Below are positions 18,067 through 25,647 of a stretch of 31,512 bases of DNA, piece by piece. The stretch is from positions 1-31,512 of IMG/VR virus record IMGVR_UViG_3300009182_003894. One strand, 5' to 3'. Source of the DNA: a virus. The notes beneath the pieces were generated by a model. That model ran no database searches and had not been told where the DNA came from. It was given only the letters and a program-made list of their open reading frames with translations. Numbering within the stretch: the first letter of the stretch is position 1; each line of letters opens with the position of its first letter. Made by a program: the position numbers and the translations under genes.

Positions 18067-19642
18067 TATCCTTTAAATATTGATATAGACTAGGGCACAA
18101 TTCAGCTGCACGTTGCCATTTTTTTTGAAGTATTGCACGTTTGCGTACAAATTCGTTGACTTCGTTCTTGGGATTTTGCCTAAACGCTCTCTCGGCATAC
18201 AATAACTGCAATTTACTCATTATATGAAAATGCATACCTGTTGCAACATATTGTAAACCGCCCTGCTCGTTATGCCTAAAAACAGCAAGTTTCCTCCAGG
18301 CTAAATCAAAAAAAGTATTACTTGTACTTTTAATTGACATGTCTACTATTCCTGGGCAAAACGTTTTTGACGTTATGTTATCCCAGAAATTAGTATCGTC
18401 TCTGATACTCAATGCATAATGAAGAGAAACAAATTCAGCAAATGTATTAAATGTACCACCGACTTGTGAATTATAAACGTCTCTATCCCATTGGGTAATA
18501 TGTGTTCTTTGTAAAACAGATACTAAAGATAACAAAAATTCATGTACTGAATATAATCCATTACTTTCTAACGGTTCAATAAATCCAGCACTCAACCCTA
18601 TTGCCACCACATTTTTAACCCAAGTACGTTCGTGTATTCCAACTCGCATAGGAATATCTCTAAACTCTAAAGTATCTACTTGCTCCTGTGTTCGAGGAAC
18701 AGCCATTTTATCACTCATTAGATATTGTTTAAATTCTTCTTTAGCATCTTCTGGAGAAATAAAGTTATCGCTGTATACATAACCTGTTCCTAGTCTAGTC
18801 CATAATGGAATATTCCAGCACCAACCGTGACCAATTGCGGTACAGTTAGTATACGGTTCAAGTTCTTTTTCCTTATCAACATACGGAACCTGGCATGCCC
18901 ATGCTCGATTACTTGGCAAGATGTCTGCATAAGATTTAAACGGTTCTTTCAATGCACCTGCTAGCAACATGCTTTTCCAGCCAGTACAATCTACAAATAA
19001 ATCTGCAGTAACTTCTGTTCCGTCAGATAATGTTAATTTATCAATACCAATTTCAGATGTTGAAACATCAGTAACTGTGCCTGTAATTAATTTTACACCC
19101 TTAGGTAAACTGTAACTTTCTTTAAGCCATCGACCAAATAATACCGCATCAAAGTGATATGCAACATGCATTTCTGGACGATACTCATCAAATAGTCCAT
19201 GCTCGTTTTTACTAAATTTATTAGACTCGATTAACGGCATGTTAGAAAGATAAGTTCTACAATAATCTTCAACAGGTGTATCTGGATAAAGCGCACGTTT
19301 AGCTTGCCACTCCTGAAGTCCGTTTGGCGCATCTGTTAAAACTGGAGCTCCAAACGGGTAATGAAAAGATCCTGCATCTTTTTCATAAAAATCAGTAAAC
19401 TTAATACTCATTTTGTAAGAAGCATTAGTGTATTTCATGAAATCTTTTTCATCAATTCCTAGTGAATACATCCAATGTCTTATAGTTCCTAGAGTGCTTT
19501 CTCCCACGCCCACAATAGGCATATCGGGACTTTCGATTACGACAATTTCTCTTTCAGGAAAAAAATTAATAAGCGTAGAGGCAGTCATCCAACCAGCAGA
19601 TCCTCCTCCTAATACAACTATTTTGTCGATTTTTGTTCTCAT
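18047..19642 (-). CDS. Flavin-dependent (tryptophan-type) halogenase (531 aa)
   Basis: This is the most canonical halogenase here. It shows GGGSAG (12-17) for FAD, VGVGEST (44-50), a Lys in NASYK (K77) matching PrnA/RebH Lys79, the family-defining WxWxIP as WCWNIP (274-279), and GFIEPLES with E356 matching the second catalytic residue. Length is typical. The family uses FADH2, supplied by a separate flavin reductase, and halide to make HOCl or HOBr, which reacts through the Lys; no reductase gene is seen in the window. I chose the ATG at 19642 over one at 19687 because AAAGG lies eight bases upstream and the Rossmann motif then starts normally; the longer form would run into the divergent control region. 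It is the first gene of the leftward unit. Substrate unknown; iodide or bromide use is possible, as for the cyanophage enzyme VirX1. Confidence 0.9.
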   Translation of the reverse strand: MRTKIDKIVVLGGGSAGWMTASTLINFFPEREIVVIESPDMPIVGVGESTLGTIRHWMYSLGIDEKDFMKYTNASYKMSIKFTDFYEKDAGSFHYPFGAPVLTDAPNGLQEWQAKRALYPDTPVEDYCRTYLSNMPLIESNKFSKNEHGLFDEYRPEMHVAYHFDAVLFGRWLKESYSLPKGVKLITGTVTDVSTSEIGIDKLTLSDGTEVTADLFVDCTGWKSMLLAGALKEPFKSYADILPSNRAWACQVPYVDKEKELEPYTNCTAIGHGWCWNIPLWTRLGTGYVYSDNFISPEDAKEEFKQYLMSDKMAVPRTQEQVDTLEFRDIPMRVGIHERTWVKNVVAIGLSAGFIEPLESNGLYSVHEFLLSLVSVLQRTHITQWDRDVYNSQVGGTFNTFAEFVSLHYALSIRDDTNFWDNITSKTFCPGIVDMSIKSTSNTFFDLAWRKLAVFRHNEQGGLQYVATGMHFHIMSKLQLLYAERAFRQNPKNEVNEFVRKRAILQKKWQRAAELCPSLYQYLKDNVHNDE

Positions 19643-19736
19643 CTTGATTGCCTTTCTAGTAAAGTAATTATCATAAATTTTATGCACCCTACTAGGTTAT
19701 GACTATATAATAGCATACAAAAATCAGGAAATCAAG
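19643..19736. promoter_or_regulatory. Divergent promoter region of the enzyme cluster
   Basis: These 94 bases separate the first genes of the leftward and rightward enzyme units. On the plus strand TATAAT at 19706-19711 is a good -10 box without a clear -35, and AGGAA at 19726-19730 is the ribosome-binding site for the ATG at 19737. On the minus strand a TATGATAAT-like -10 and AAAGG precede the ATG at 19642. A 13-base perfect inverted repeat (CATAAA T TTTATG, 19672-19684) lies between the two starts and could bind a regulator. No T4-like late box is present. Confidence 0.55.
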
Positions 19737-21209
19737 ATGAATGAAAAATTTAAAATCAATGTAGTCGGCAGCGGAACTGCCGGGTTGATTTCTGCTTTGA
19801 TTTTAAAAACACGATTTCCAGATTATAATATTTCAATAATTTGCTCTAAAAAAATTGGTATAATTGGAGTAGGGGAAGGATCAACTGAACACTGGCACGA
19901 GTTTGCTTCTTTTGTAGGAATAAATCTTGCAGACATGATTAAACAAACAGATGCAACATTTAAAATTGGAATTGTATTTAAAGACTGGGGTGTTCCTGAT
20001 TATATGCACAGCATTCAAAATGGATACGATGAACTAGTGGGCGAATACCCGTACATCTACGGCAGGTTAATTTCACAAGGATTTGAATCTAGTAAATTAT
20101 CTGGAGAGTCATTCTGGAAAAATAAATTAAATTCACGTTACCTGAAAGAAAACCAGTCCCCAGTGGCGCAATACCATTTTAATACTTTTAAGTTAAATGA
20201 ATTTTTATCTAAAATTGCTACAGATAAAGGAATTGAAATTATCAACGATGAAATAACTGATGTTATTTTAAATGAAGCTGGCGAAATAGATTATATTGCT
20301 AGCACTACTTCTACTTATAAAAGCAATTTTTATATAGATAGTACTGGCTTTAAAAAAATATTAATTTCTAAAATGGGTGCAAAGTGGATAAGCCATAGCA
20401 AGTATTTAAAAACTAATTCAGCAATTGTATTTCAAACGTCTGACACAGACAACTATAACATGTGGTCGTTATCTCAAGCAATGAAATATGGGTGGATGTT
20501 CAGCACTCCAACATACGGTCGTTGGGGTAACGGATACATTTATGATGATGAGTTCTTAACTCCAGAACAAGCCCAACAAGAGGTAGAAGAATTTCTAGGA
20601 ACACCGATTACGTTAGGTAAACATATTAAGTTTGACCCAGGTTCCGTGGACCGAGCATGGATTAATAATTGTTGTGCAATCGGGCTCAGTAGTAGCTTTG
20701 TGGAGCCTCTAGAAGCTTCTAGCATTGGTACCACTATCCAGCAAACATTTATGTTAATGCATAAATTAGTAAATTATAATGAGACTGTAATAGCAAATTA
20801 TAATAAATCTTTTAATGACATTATAGAAAATATTCGAGATTTTATTGTTTTACATTTTGTAACACCGAGACAAGATACAGCTTTTTGGCAAAAAATTTCT
20901 AATGTACCTTTACCGGAAAGTCTAAAACAAAAAATGAATGTTTGGAAAACTAAGTTGCCCATACGAGAAGATTTTTCAGGACTTAGCAGATACGTGCTGT
21001 TTAAAGAATTACATTTTCTATTAGTATTGCATGGTTTAAAATTATTTAATATTGATTCAATATTAAAAGAATTTGACTCCCAAGATCAGGAAATTAAAAA
21101 TCGAGCTGATCGGATTATAGACGAGCTTACTGAATACTATAAAGCTGATAATTCTGAAGTTATATCACATAAAAAAGCATTGACATTTATAAGAGAAAAT
21201 ACATTATGA
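19737..21209 (+). CDS. Flavin-dependent halogenase-like protein (490 aa)
   Basis: The protein has GSGTAG (11-16), GVGEGST (44-50), a Lys in DATFK (K76) at the catalytic Lys position, WMFSTP (253-258) in place of WxWxIP, and SFVEPLEAS with E323 at the second catalytic position. Lys and Glu are therefore kept while the WxWxIP signature is changed (second Trp to Phe, Ile to Thr). Marine viral halogenases are a diverged branch of this family, so halogenation remains plausible, but a changed specificity or a flavin monooxygenase-like activity cannot be excluded. First gene of the rightward unit, with AGGAA upstream. Its last four bases (ATGA) overlap the next halogenase-like gene, so the pair is probably made together. 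Confidence 0.82.
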   Translation: MNEKFKINVVGSGTAGLISALILKTRFPDYNISIICSKKIGIIGVGEGSTEHWHEFASFVGINLADMIKQTDATFKIGIVFKDWGVPDYMHSIQNGYDELVGEYPYIYGRLISQGFESSKLSGESFWKNKLNSRYLKENQSPVAQYHFNTFKLNEFLSKIATDKGIEIINDEITDVILNEAGEIDYIASTTSTYKSNFYIDSTGFKKILISKMGAKWISHSKYLKTNSAIVFQTSDTDNYNMWSLSQAMKYGWMFSTPTYGRWGNGYIYDDEFLTPEQAQQEVEEFLGTPITLGKHIKFDPGSVDRAWINNCCAIGLSSSFVEPLEASSIGTTIQQTFMLMHKLVNYNETVIANYNKSFNDIIENIRDFIVLHFVTPRQDTAFWQKISNVPLPESLKQKMNVWKTKLPIREDFSGLSRYVLFKELHFLLVLHGLKLFNIDSILKEFDSQDQEIKNRADRIIDELTEYYKADNSEVISHKKALTFIRENTL

Positions 21210-22690
21210 AAATAGTAGTCATCGGTGGAGGCACAGCCGGAGTAATGGCGTCGACTTATTTTAAAAGTTATTGGGGCGAATTAGTTGAAGTAGTGTCTAT
21301 TTACGATCATAGTAAACCAGGAATTGGCGTTGGCGAAAGCCTTACTATGATGTTTGATAATTACCTCAGGGGAGTTGGAGTTACAACAGTAGAATTAGTT
21401 AAGCATTGTAATGCTACAATTAAATTAGGATTAAAATTTAAAAATTGGACTAAACCTGATCATTGGTGGTTTCATAATTTTCCTGTTAACGAATGCATGA
21501 ATCGGCTTGACAGAGTAGCACAACAATTTAATTTACTAGACGCTTACGACATGGCTAATGGAACTTATGATGGCGGACAAGGTTATAGTAAATTTTATTT
21601 TGAAAATAATGTAATTCCTGATGCTAATAATTTATTATATCGTCATGCATTGCATGTAGATGCTACATTAGTTGGAAGATATATTGAGAAAAAATTTAAA
21701 GACCGTATTAAAACAATTGATGCTATTGTAGAAAACGTTGAAGTAGAAAATAATAATATTAAAAGTATTAGATTAAACACTGGCGAAATTATCACAGCCG
21801 ATTTATTTGTAGATTGTACAGGATATCAACGAGCATTGATTAGCCAACTTAATCCCGAATGGATTGATATATCTGAACAATTACCCACAGATAGAACAAT
21901 TCCTAACCCAATATTTAAACATTATGATTATATTCCACCCTACACAACAGCTGAAGCTACTAAAAATGGCTGGATATTAGATGTTCCGTTAAGTAATCGT
22001 CGAGGCACTGGCTATGTTTATTCAAGTAAGTTCATGACCGACGAAGAAGCTAAAATAGATTTTAACGCATGGTTATTAAAAAATCACAATGTTGAATTAC
22101 AATCAGACAGAGTTATTAAATTTAATAATGGTTATTTCAAAGAATCTTGGATTGGAAATTGTGTTGCAATCGGACTAGCCAGCGGGTTTGTGGAGCCGTT
22201 AGAGGCTACTAGTTTACATCATACATATCTTCAATTAGATATTATGACCAAACTTAACAATTTTAGTCCGTTACCAATGGATCGTAGATCTTACAATAAA
22301 GTACTTCAGGATGTGTATACAAATAGTTTTGAATATGTAAGGCATTTTTATAATACCAATAGAACAGATTCTGAATTTTGGAGATATTTAACCAACAATA
22401 AACCAGACTGGTTATTAGATTTAGAAGAAAAAATGTCAACAAGTTATTTAAATAATTTTGATAGTATATCTACTTCAGATGTAAAAATGTTTACATCCAT
22501 GAATTTTAACTGTATTGCTTACGGTCATGGAAAATATGATAATCAAGAAAATATAAAAAAATATTTAACCACTAAGTGGTTACAAAAATATGCTGAACAA
22601 GTATCTCACACAAATCAACAAATAAAAAATAGTGTACACCAAAATCCTGTAGATCACAGACAGTGGGTTGACTCTATTTTAAACAACTAA
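21206..22690 (+). CDS. Flavin-dependent halogenase-like protein (494 aa)
   Basis: Another superfamily member: GGGTAG (7-12), GVGES (41-45), a Lys in NATIK (K73), WILDVP (256-261) in place of WxWxIP followed by RRGTGYVYSSKF, and GFVEPLEAT (E330). DLFVDCTGYQRALI matches the core of the canonical copy, while the WxWxIP site differs from all the other three. The Lys and Glu pair is intact, so catalysis is plausible. Translationally coupled to the upstream halogenase-like gene by an ATGA overlap. The next gene, an oxygenase-like protein, follows after ten bases with AGGA in the gap. This and its upstream neighbour may recognise different sites on one substrate, or form a heteromer; neither is shown by the sequence. 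Confidence 0.82.
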   Translation: MKIVVIGGGTAGVMASTYFKSYWGELVEVVSIYDHSKPGIGVGESLTMMFDNYLRGVGVTTVELVKHCNATIKLGLKFKNWTKPDHWWFHNFPVNECMNRLDRVAQQFNLLDAYDMANGTYDGGQGYSKFYFENNVIPDANNLLYRHALHVDATLVGRYIEKKFKDRIKTIDAIVENVEVENNNIKSIRLNTGEIITADLFVDCTGYQRALISQLNPEWIDISEQLPTDRTIPNPIFKHYDYIPPYTTAEATKNGWILDVPLSNRRGTGYVYSSKFMTDEEAKIDFNAWLLKNHNVELQSDRVIKFNNGYFKESWIGNCVAIGLASGFVEPLEATSLHHTYLQLDIMTKLNNFSPLPMDRRSYNKVLQDVYTNSFEYVRHFYNTNRTDSEFWRYLTNNKPDWLLDLEEKMSTSYLNNFDSISTSDVKMFTSMNFNCIAYGHGKYDNQENIKKYLTTKWLQKYAEQVSHTNQQIKNSVHQNPVDHRQWVDSILNN

Positions 22691-22700
22691 AGGATATAAC

Positions 22701-23282
22701 ATGATTATAATTGATAATTTACTTTCATCATCGGTGTTTAAACTGGTTACTGACATTGTGGAATTTCATTCATTTCCGTGGAACTTTAATAAAAATAAAC
22801 CTGCTATTTTCACAAATGTACCTTTAGACAACGGCCAAAAATATACACCCTTTGCCAGTACATTGGAACCATTATTGTTTGCAGCTGTTGAACAGACCGG
22901 AGCGCAAGTTGATGAGATTTTTAGGATACAGGTTACTATGCAAACTAAAACTGATAAACCTTATGTAGATAATCCAACTATCAATATTCCGTTTCCACAT
23001 ACATCGGCAATATTGTATCTAACAGACTCGACCGCATCTACCAAAATCTTCAACGAAACTTACGATTTTCACACAGATATTTCTAAATACAAAGATTTTA
23101 AAGATGCTAGTCATGGATGTTTTAAGGAAAAATATAACGGTATCTCTACAGTAGCTAAAGAAGTAGAAGCAAAAGCCAACAGGTTTGTCTGTTTTGACGG
23201 AGCTCAGTATTATTCAGATTCTTCACCGACTGAAGAAGATTATAGAATAGTTATTAACTTTGATTTTTCAACTCGGGCGTAA
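22701..23282 (+). CDS. 2OG-Fe(II) oxygenase-like protein, probably lacking iron ligands (193 aa)
   Basis: The overall pattern resembles the prolyl-4-hydroxylase-like 2OG oxygenases common in marine T4-like phages: PHTSAILYL followed by a short turn, then a late NRFVCFDG and RIVINFDF (R182 suits 2-oxoglutarate binding). In those relatives, as I recall them, the first ligands are HxD and the distal His sits in YYHA. Here these places read Y88-V89-D90 and YYSD (S172), and the usual NDSDGDT turn is TDSTAST. If this alignment is right, both iron-binding histidines are gone and the protein is unlikely to be an ordinary oxygenase. It may be a scaffold or binding protein for the two halogenase-like enzymes just upstream. 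The 3' end overlaps the opposing cupin gene by 29 bases. Confidence 0.6.
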   Translation: MIIIDNLLSSSVFKLVTDIVEFHSFPWNFNKNKPAIFTNVPLDNGQKYTPFASTLEPLLFAAVEQTGAQVDEIFRIQVTMQTKTDKPYVDNPTINIPFPHTSAILYLTDSTASTKIFNETYDFHTDISKYKDFKDASHGCFKEKYNGISTVAKEVEAKANRFVCFDGAQYYSDSSPTEEDYRIVINFDFSTRA

Positions 23283-23643
23283 GCTGACTATCGCCGGGCA
23301 CAATTCTATAATTGTCTTCTACAGAATCTGCTGTACTAACTTCTAGAATTGTACTCCCGGGCAATAGTGCTTCTAATTGGTGTGGTTGCAAAGGATTATT
23401 GTGCCACACATCTCCTTGATCAAGATTGCGCTCAATTAAAGCACCATTTGTTGTATCTATGTATCTTAGAATAAATTTACCTGAATTTACAAACCAAGTT
23501 TCAGTTTTTTCTTTGTGAAAATGCATACTAAATTTTGACCCTGCATCTGTAAAAACCATTATTTTGCCGCAATAATGATCGTTAGTAGCCCAAATAAGCT
23601 CATACCCCCAACCTTTAGTAACCATGCCTTCTTGTCTGCTCAT
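23254..23643 (-). CDS. Cupin, sugar isomerase/epimerase-like (129 aa)
   Basis: KGWGYELIW near the N terminus resembles the KPWGYE of type II mannose-6-phosphate isomerase cupins. The metal-site pattern is complete: H41 and H43 in HFHKEKTE, E48 in the same block, and H88 in LQPHQLEAL. One cupin barrel of this size can be a sugar-phosphate isomerase, an epimerase or a plain binding protein; activity is not proven. AAGGA lies seven bases before the ATG. It is the only single-gene unit of the cluster, facing the rightward halogenase unit and overlapping its last gene tail to tail. Making or modifying a sugar would fit the GT9-like enzyme and carbamoyltransferase nearby. Confidence 0.72.
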   Translation of the reverse strand: MSRQEGMVTKGWGYELIWATNDHYCGKIMVFTDAGSKFSMHFHKEKTETWFVNSGKFILRYIDTTNGALIERNLDQGDVWHNNPLQPHQLEALLPGSTILEVSTADSVEDNYRIVPGDSQLTPELKNQS

Positions 23644-23682
23644 ACTTGTTCCTTGATATAGTGTGTTAATTTAGCATATTTT

Positions 23683-23700
23683 ACACTAGTATGCTAGTGT
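23683..23700. promoter_or_regulatory. Perfect inverted repeat between divergent genes
   Basis: ACACTAG and CTAGTGT form a 7-bp perfect dyad around a 4-base centre, in the 115-base gap between the cupin start and the next structural gene. It is followed on the plus strand by TTTTGAC. Because it lies upstream of both genes, an operator or promoter element for the cupin is more likely than a terminator. Alternatively it could stop read-through into the structural block. Confidence 0.35.
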
Positions 23701-23730
23701 TTTGACTGGATGCAAACAAGGTCCAGATTG

Positions 23731-23738
23731 AATAAATA
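23731..23738 (+). promoter_or_regulatory. Candidate T4-like late promoter (AATAAATA)
   Basis: It has seven of eight bases of the T4 late consensus, 20 bases ahead of the ATG of the first gene in the right structural block. That gene has only a weak ribosome-binding site (GAG). Confidence 0.5.
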
Positions 23739-23758
23739 TATGATCATAGCGAGCAGAC

Positions 23759-24952
23759 ATGAATTTTACTGATTATTTTATAAAAGGCCTGGGTAATACT
23801 CTAAAATTTAGAGACAGGACCGGATTTTCCTTCCAAGGAAAGATGTTCTCTATTGCACCAAATACTGTAATAGATAGTTGGTATCTCCAAGACTTTAAAA
23901 GTGCAAGTTATAAAATAGCAGTAGAATACGGTAAAGATGATATAGAACATGTAGAAATATTACTATCTGCAAGGGACGATCAAGCGTCAATAACTGTATA
24001 CGGTCGCACAAATTTAGGAAGAGATCTAGTTCAATATACTGCAACAGTTACTAATTCAGTAGTGAATTTGATAGCAAGCCCGTATTATGCTGCCAACGGC
24101 ACTACACCATTATTAGGTGTCAATCTTGTACTAAACGCAACATACAGTCAGCGGGTTAATAACTTAGAAATACATTCTACCACAGGTGAAACAGACAGTA
24201 CCGGAGGCCAAATAGGCACTGGGCTTAATTGGACTGGCAGCGCATTACCTGGTGTAACTCTTGACAGTTATGGCCGTGTATTTCTCAGTAATATTGCACA
24301 AGTAATAGTACCAGGGCAAGCAATCCTGTCAGCAGGTTTTATATTAGACACTATTAATTTTGTAAATACCGATACCAGTATTGGTATTACAACTAATACT
24401 AGTACAAATACTATAACATTTACCACGTTGGGCAACATTCCTAACTTGACTGTTAATAATTCTATAAACATAACGGCTGTTAGTACATCCAGTATTGATA
24501 ATACCACAATTGGATCTCTAGTTGCAAAACCAGCTACGTTTACGTCGCTGTCATCCAGCACTGTAATTGCTACTGGCGTTAATCAGTTGATTACAATATC
24601 TCCAACAGGAACAGGCGCTGTGGTAATGTCATCCGGTGCAACAGGATCGATTAATAGTATGACAATAGGTGCCAACTCTGCAAAATCAGCGGCATTTACC
24701 GCATTGTCATCCAACAATGCAACAAGTTTAGTTTCGACTAATCAAAATTTTACAATATCAACCACTGGTAGTTCAACATTTAGTGCATCTTCTGGTACAC
24801 GCGGATCTATGAATAATATAACAGTAGGCAACTCAACACCTAGAAGTGGTGCATTTACTACTTTACAAATTACCAATCCCGGAACAACTCCTACTAGTCT
24901 TATAACAGTAGGTAACTTAACAAAATTATTACTTGGAGTAATAGCAGCATGA
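23759..24952 (+). CDS. Tail/baseplate-attached fibre protein with VTIG repeats (397 aa)
   Basis: The N-terminal 150 residues (SIAPNTVIDSWYLQDFKSASYKI, HVEILLSARDDQASITVYGRTNLGRDL) match a domain I recognise from marine T4-like virion proteins, where it probably joins the protein to the tail. A short G-rich linker follows, then from about residue 245 three repeats of the form (S/G)I(N/D)N(T)TIG...FT(A/T)LS. Such repeats are beta-structured and fibre-forming. No catalytic motif is visible. The stop overlaps the next gene's start (ATGA), and the repeat family continues there. Confidence 0.75.
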   Translation: MNFTDYFIKGLGNTLKFRDRTGFSFQGKMFSIAPNTVIDSWYLQDFKSASYKIAVEYGKDDIEHVEILLSARDDQASITVYGRTNLGRDLVQYTATVTNSVVNLIASPYYAANGTTPLLGVNLVLNATYSQRVNNLEIHSTTGETDSTGGQIGTGLNWTGSALPGVTLDSYGRVFLSNIAQVIVPGQAILSAGFILDTINFVNTDTSIGITTNTSTNTITFTTLGNIPNLTVNNSINITAVSTSSIDNTTIGSLVAKPATFTSLSSSTVIATGVNQLITISPTGTGAVVMSSGATGSINSMTIGANSAKSAAFTALSSNNATSLVSTNQNFTISTTGSSTFSASSGTRGSMNNITVGNSTPRSGAFTTLQITNPGTTPTSLITVGNLTKLLLGVIAA

Positions 24953-25548
24953 ACGGATATACATACATTGCTTCGCCCAGCCAATCGCAAATTAGCTTAA
25001 ATGCTACCAACAACACATTAACTGTTGTTGGTAATAACGGTATTACAATTTCAACAAATCCGCTGACTAATACACTGACAATTGGGTCACAAAGCAACTT
25101 TTCAACACCAAATCTTGTGGTTACTAACTCAGTGTTTATCAATCCAGCAGTTGCTGGAACATTAGATAACGTAACTATTGGCGCATCAACTCCAAAGCCT
25201 GGCAATTTTACTACATTAACTGCAACTTCTACAGTTTCAATTAGCCCAGCCAATGCCAGTGTTACAATTTCTCCAACCGGATCAGGATCGGTGACTATTA
25301 ATCCAGGAACAACCGGTTCAATTAATAATATGTCAATCGGTGGAACAACCCCGGCGTCCGGAGCGTTTACTAGTTTGTCAGCAACAAGCGGCCAAGTAAC
25401 ACTTGCAGCAGGTGCAAATAATATCAGTTTATCAACAACAGGTAGCGGAGTGATCAGTATAACAAGTGCAGCTACTGGGACTATGAACAACGTGGCAATT
25501 GGTGGCACCACTCCTGCGCCCGGCACATTTACTTCAGTGTCGATGTCT
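24488..25548 (+). repeat. Six VTIG-type repeats shared by two adjacent genes
   Basis: The unit, about 40-70 residues apart, reads (T/S)-(L/I/M)-(N/D)-N-x-(T/S/A)-I-G-x-x-T-P-x-x-G-x-F-T-(T/S)-L in its best copies. Three copies lie in the 397-residue protein and three in the 227-residue protein, with the gene boundary between copies three and four. This suggests the two genes share a common origin or exchange repeats. Confidence 0.65.
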
Positions 25549-25632
25549 TCAGCACCAGCAGGTAATTCAAGTGCAGTAACTGTGCAATATGCTACAAAAA
25601 TTGCAGCCGCATTTGCAGTAGCCCTGGCTTAA
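24949..25632 (+). CDS. Short fibre protein with VTIG repeats (227 aa)
   Basis: Begins inside the upstream stop (ATGA). After an N-terminal region with NTLTVVGNNGITISTNPLTN come three VTIG repeats (LDNVTIGASTPKPGNFTTL, INNMSIGGTTPASGAFTSL, MNNVAIGGTTPAPGTFTSV) and a short Ala-rich end. It has no attachment domain like that of its upstream neighbour, so it may add a distal segment to it or form a separate short fibre. Beta-rich, no catalytic motif. It lies 15 bases before the next structural gene. Confidence 0.7.
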   Translation: MNGYTYIASPSQSQISLNATNNTLTVVGNNGITISTNPLTNTLTIGSQSNFSTPNLVVTNSVFINPAVAGTLDNVTIGASTPKPGNFTTLTATSTVSISPANASVTISPTGSGSVTINPGTTGSINNMSIGGTTPASGAFTSLSATSGQVTLAAGANNISLSTTGSGVISITSAATGTMNNVAIGGTTPAPGTFTSVSMSSAPAGNSSAVTVQYATKIAAAFAVALA

Positions 25633-25647
25633 AGGCATCGTATACCT

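Noticed and set aside
19643-19687. Upstream ATG at 19687 as the halogenase start
   Set aside because: It would add 15 residues with no family similarity and cover the divergent control region. The ATG at 19642 has a well-placed AAAGG and puts the Rossmann motif at the usual distance.
23683-23704. Hairpin plus TTTT as a terminator for the rightward halogenase unit
   Set aside because: The last rightward gene ends about 400 bases earlier and the cupin gene lies between, so a dyad acting as an operator or boundary is more likely.
12870-23758. A ribosomally made precursor peptide for the tailoring enzymes
   Set aside because: I checked the gaps (12870-12915, 19643-19736, 23644-23758). The only frames are a 20-codon reading at 23710 that overlaps the next gene and other trivial ones. 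None has a leader/core look.
24900-25526. Long open frame on the minus strand (about 208 codons) under the VTIG repeat genes
   Set aside because: It is antisense to repeat-rich, Thr/Ser/Gly-coding DNA, where the reverse frame stays open by composition. It has no ribosome-binding site or recognisable domain, and the plus-strand repeats are clearly coding.
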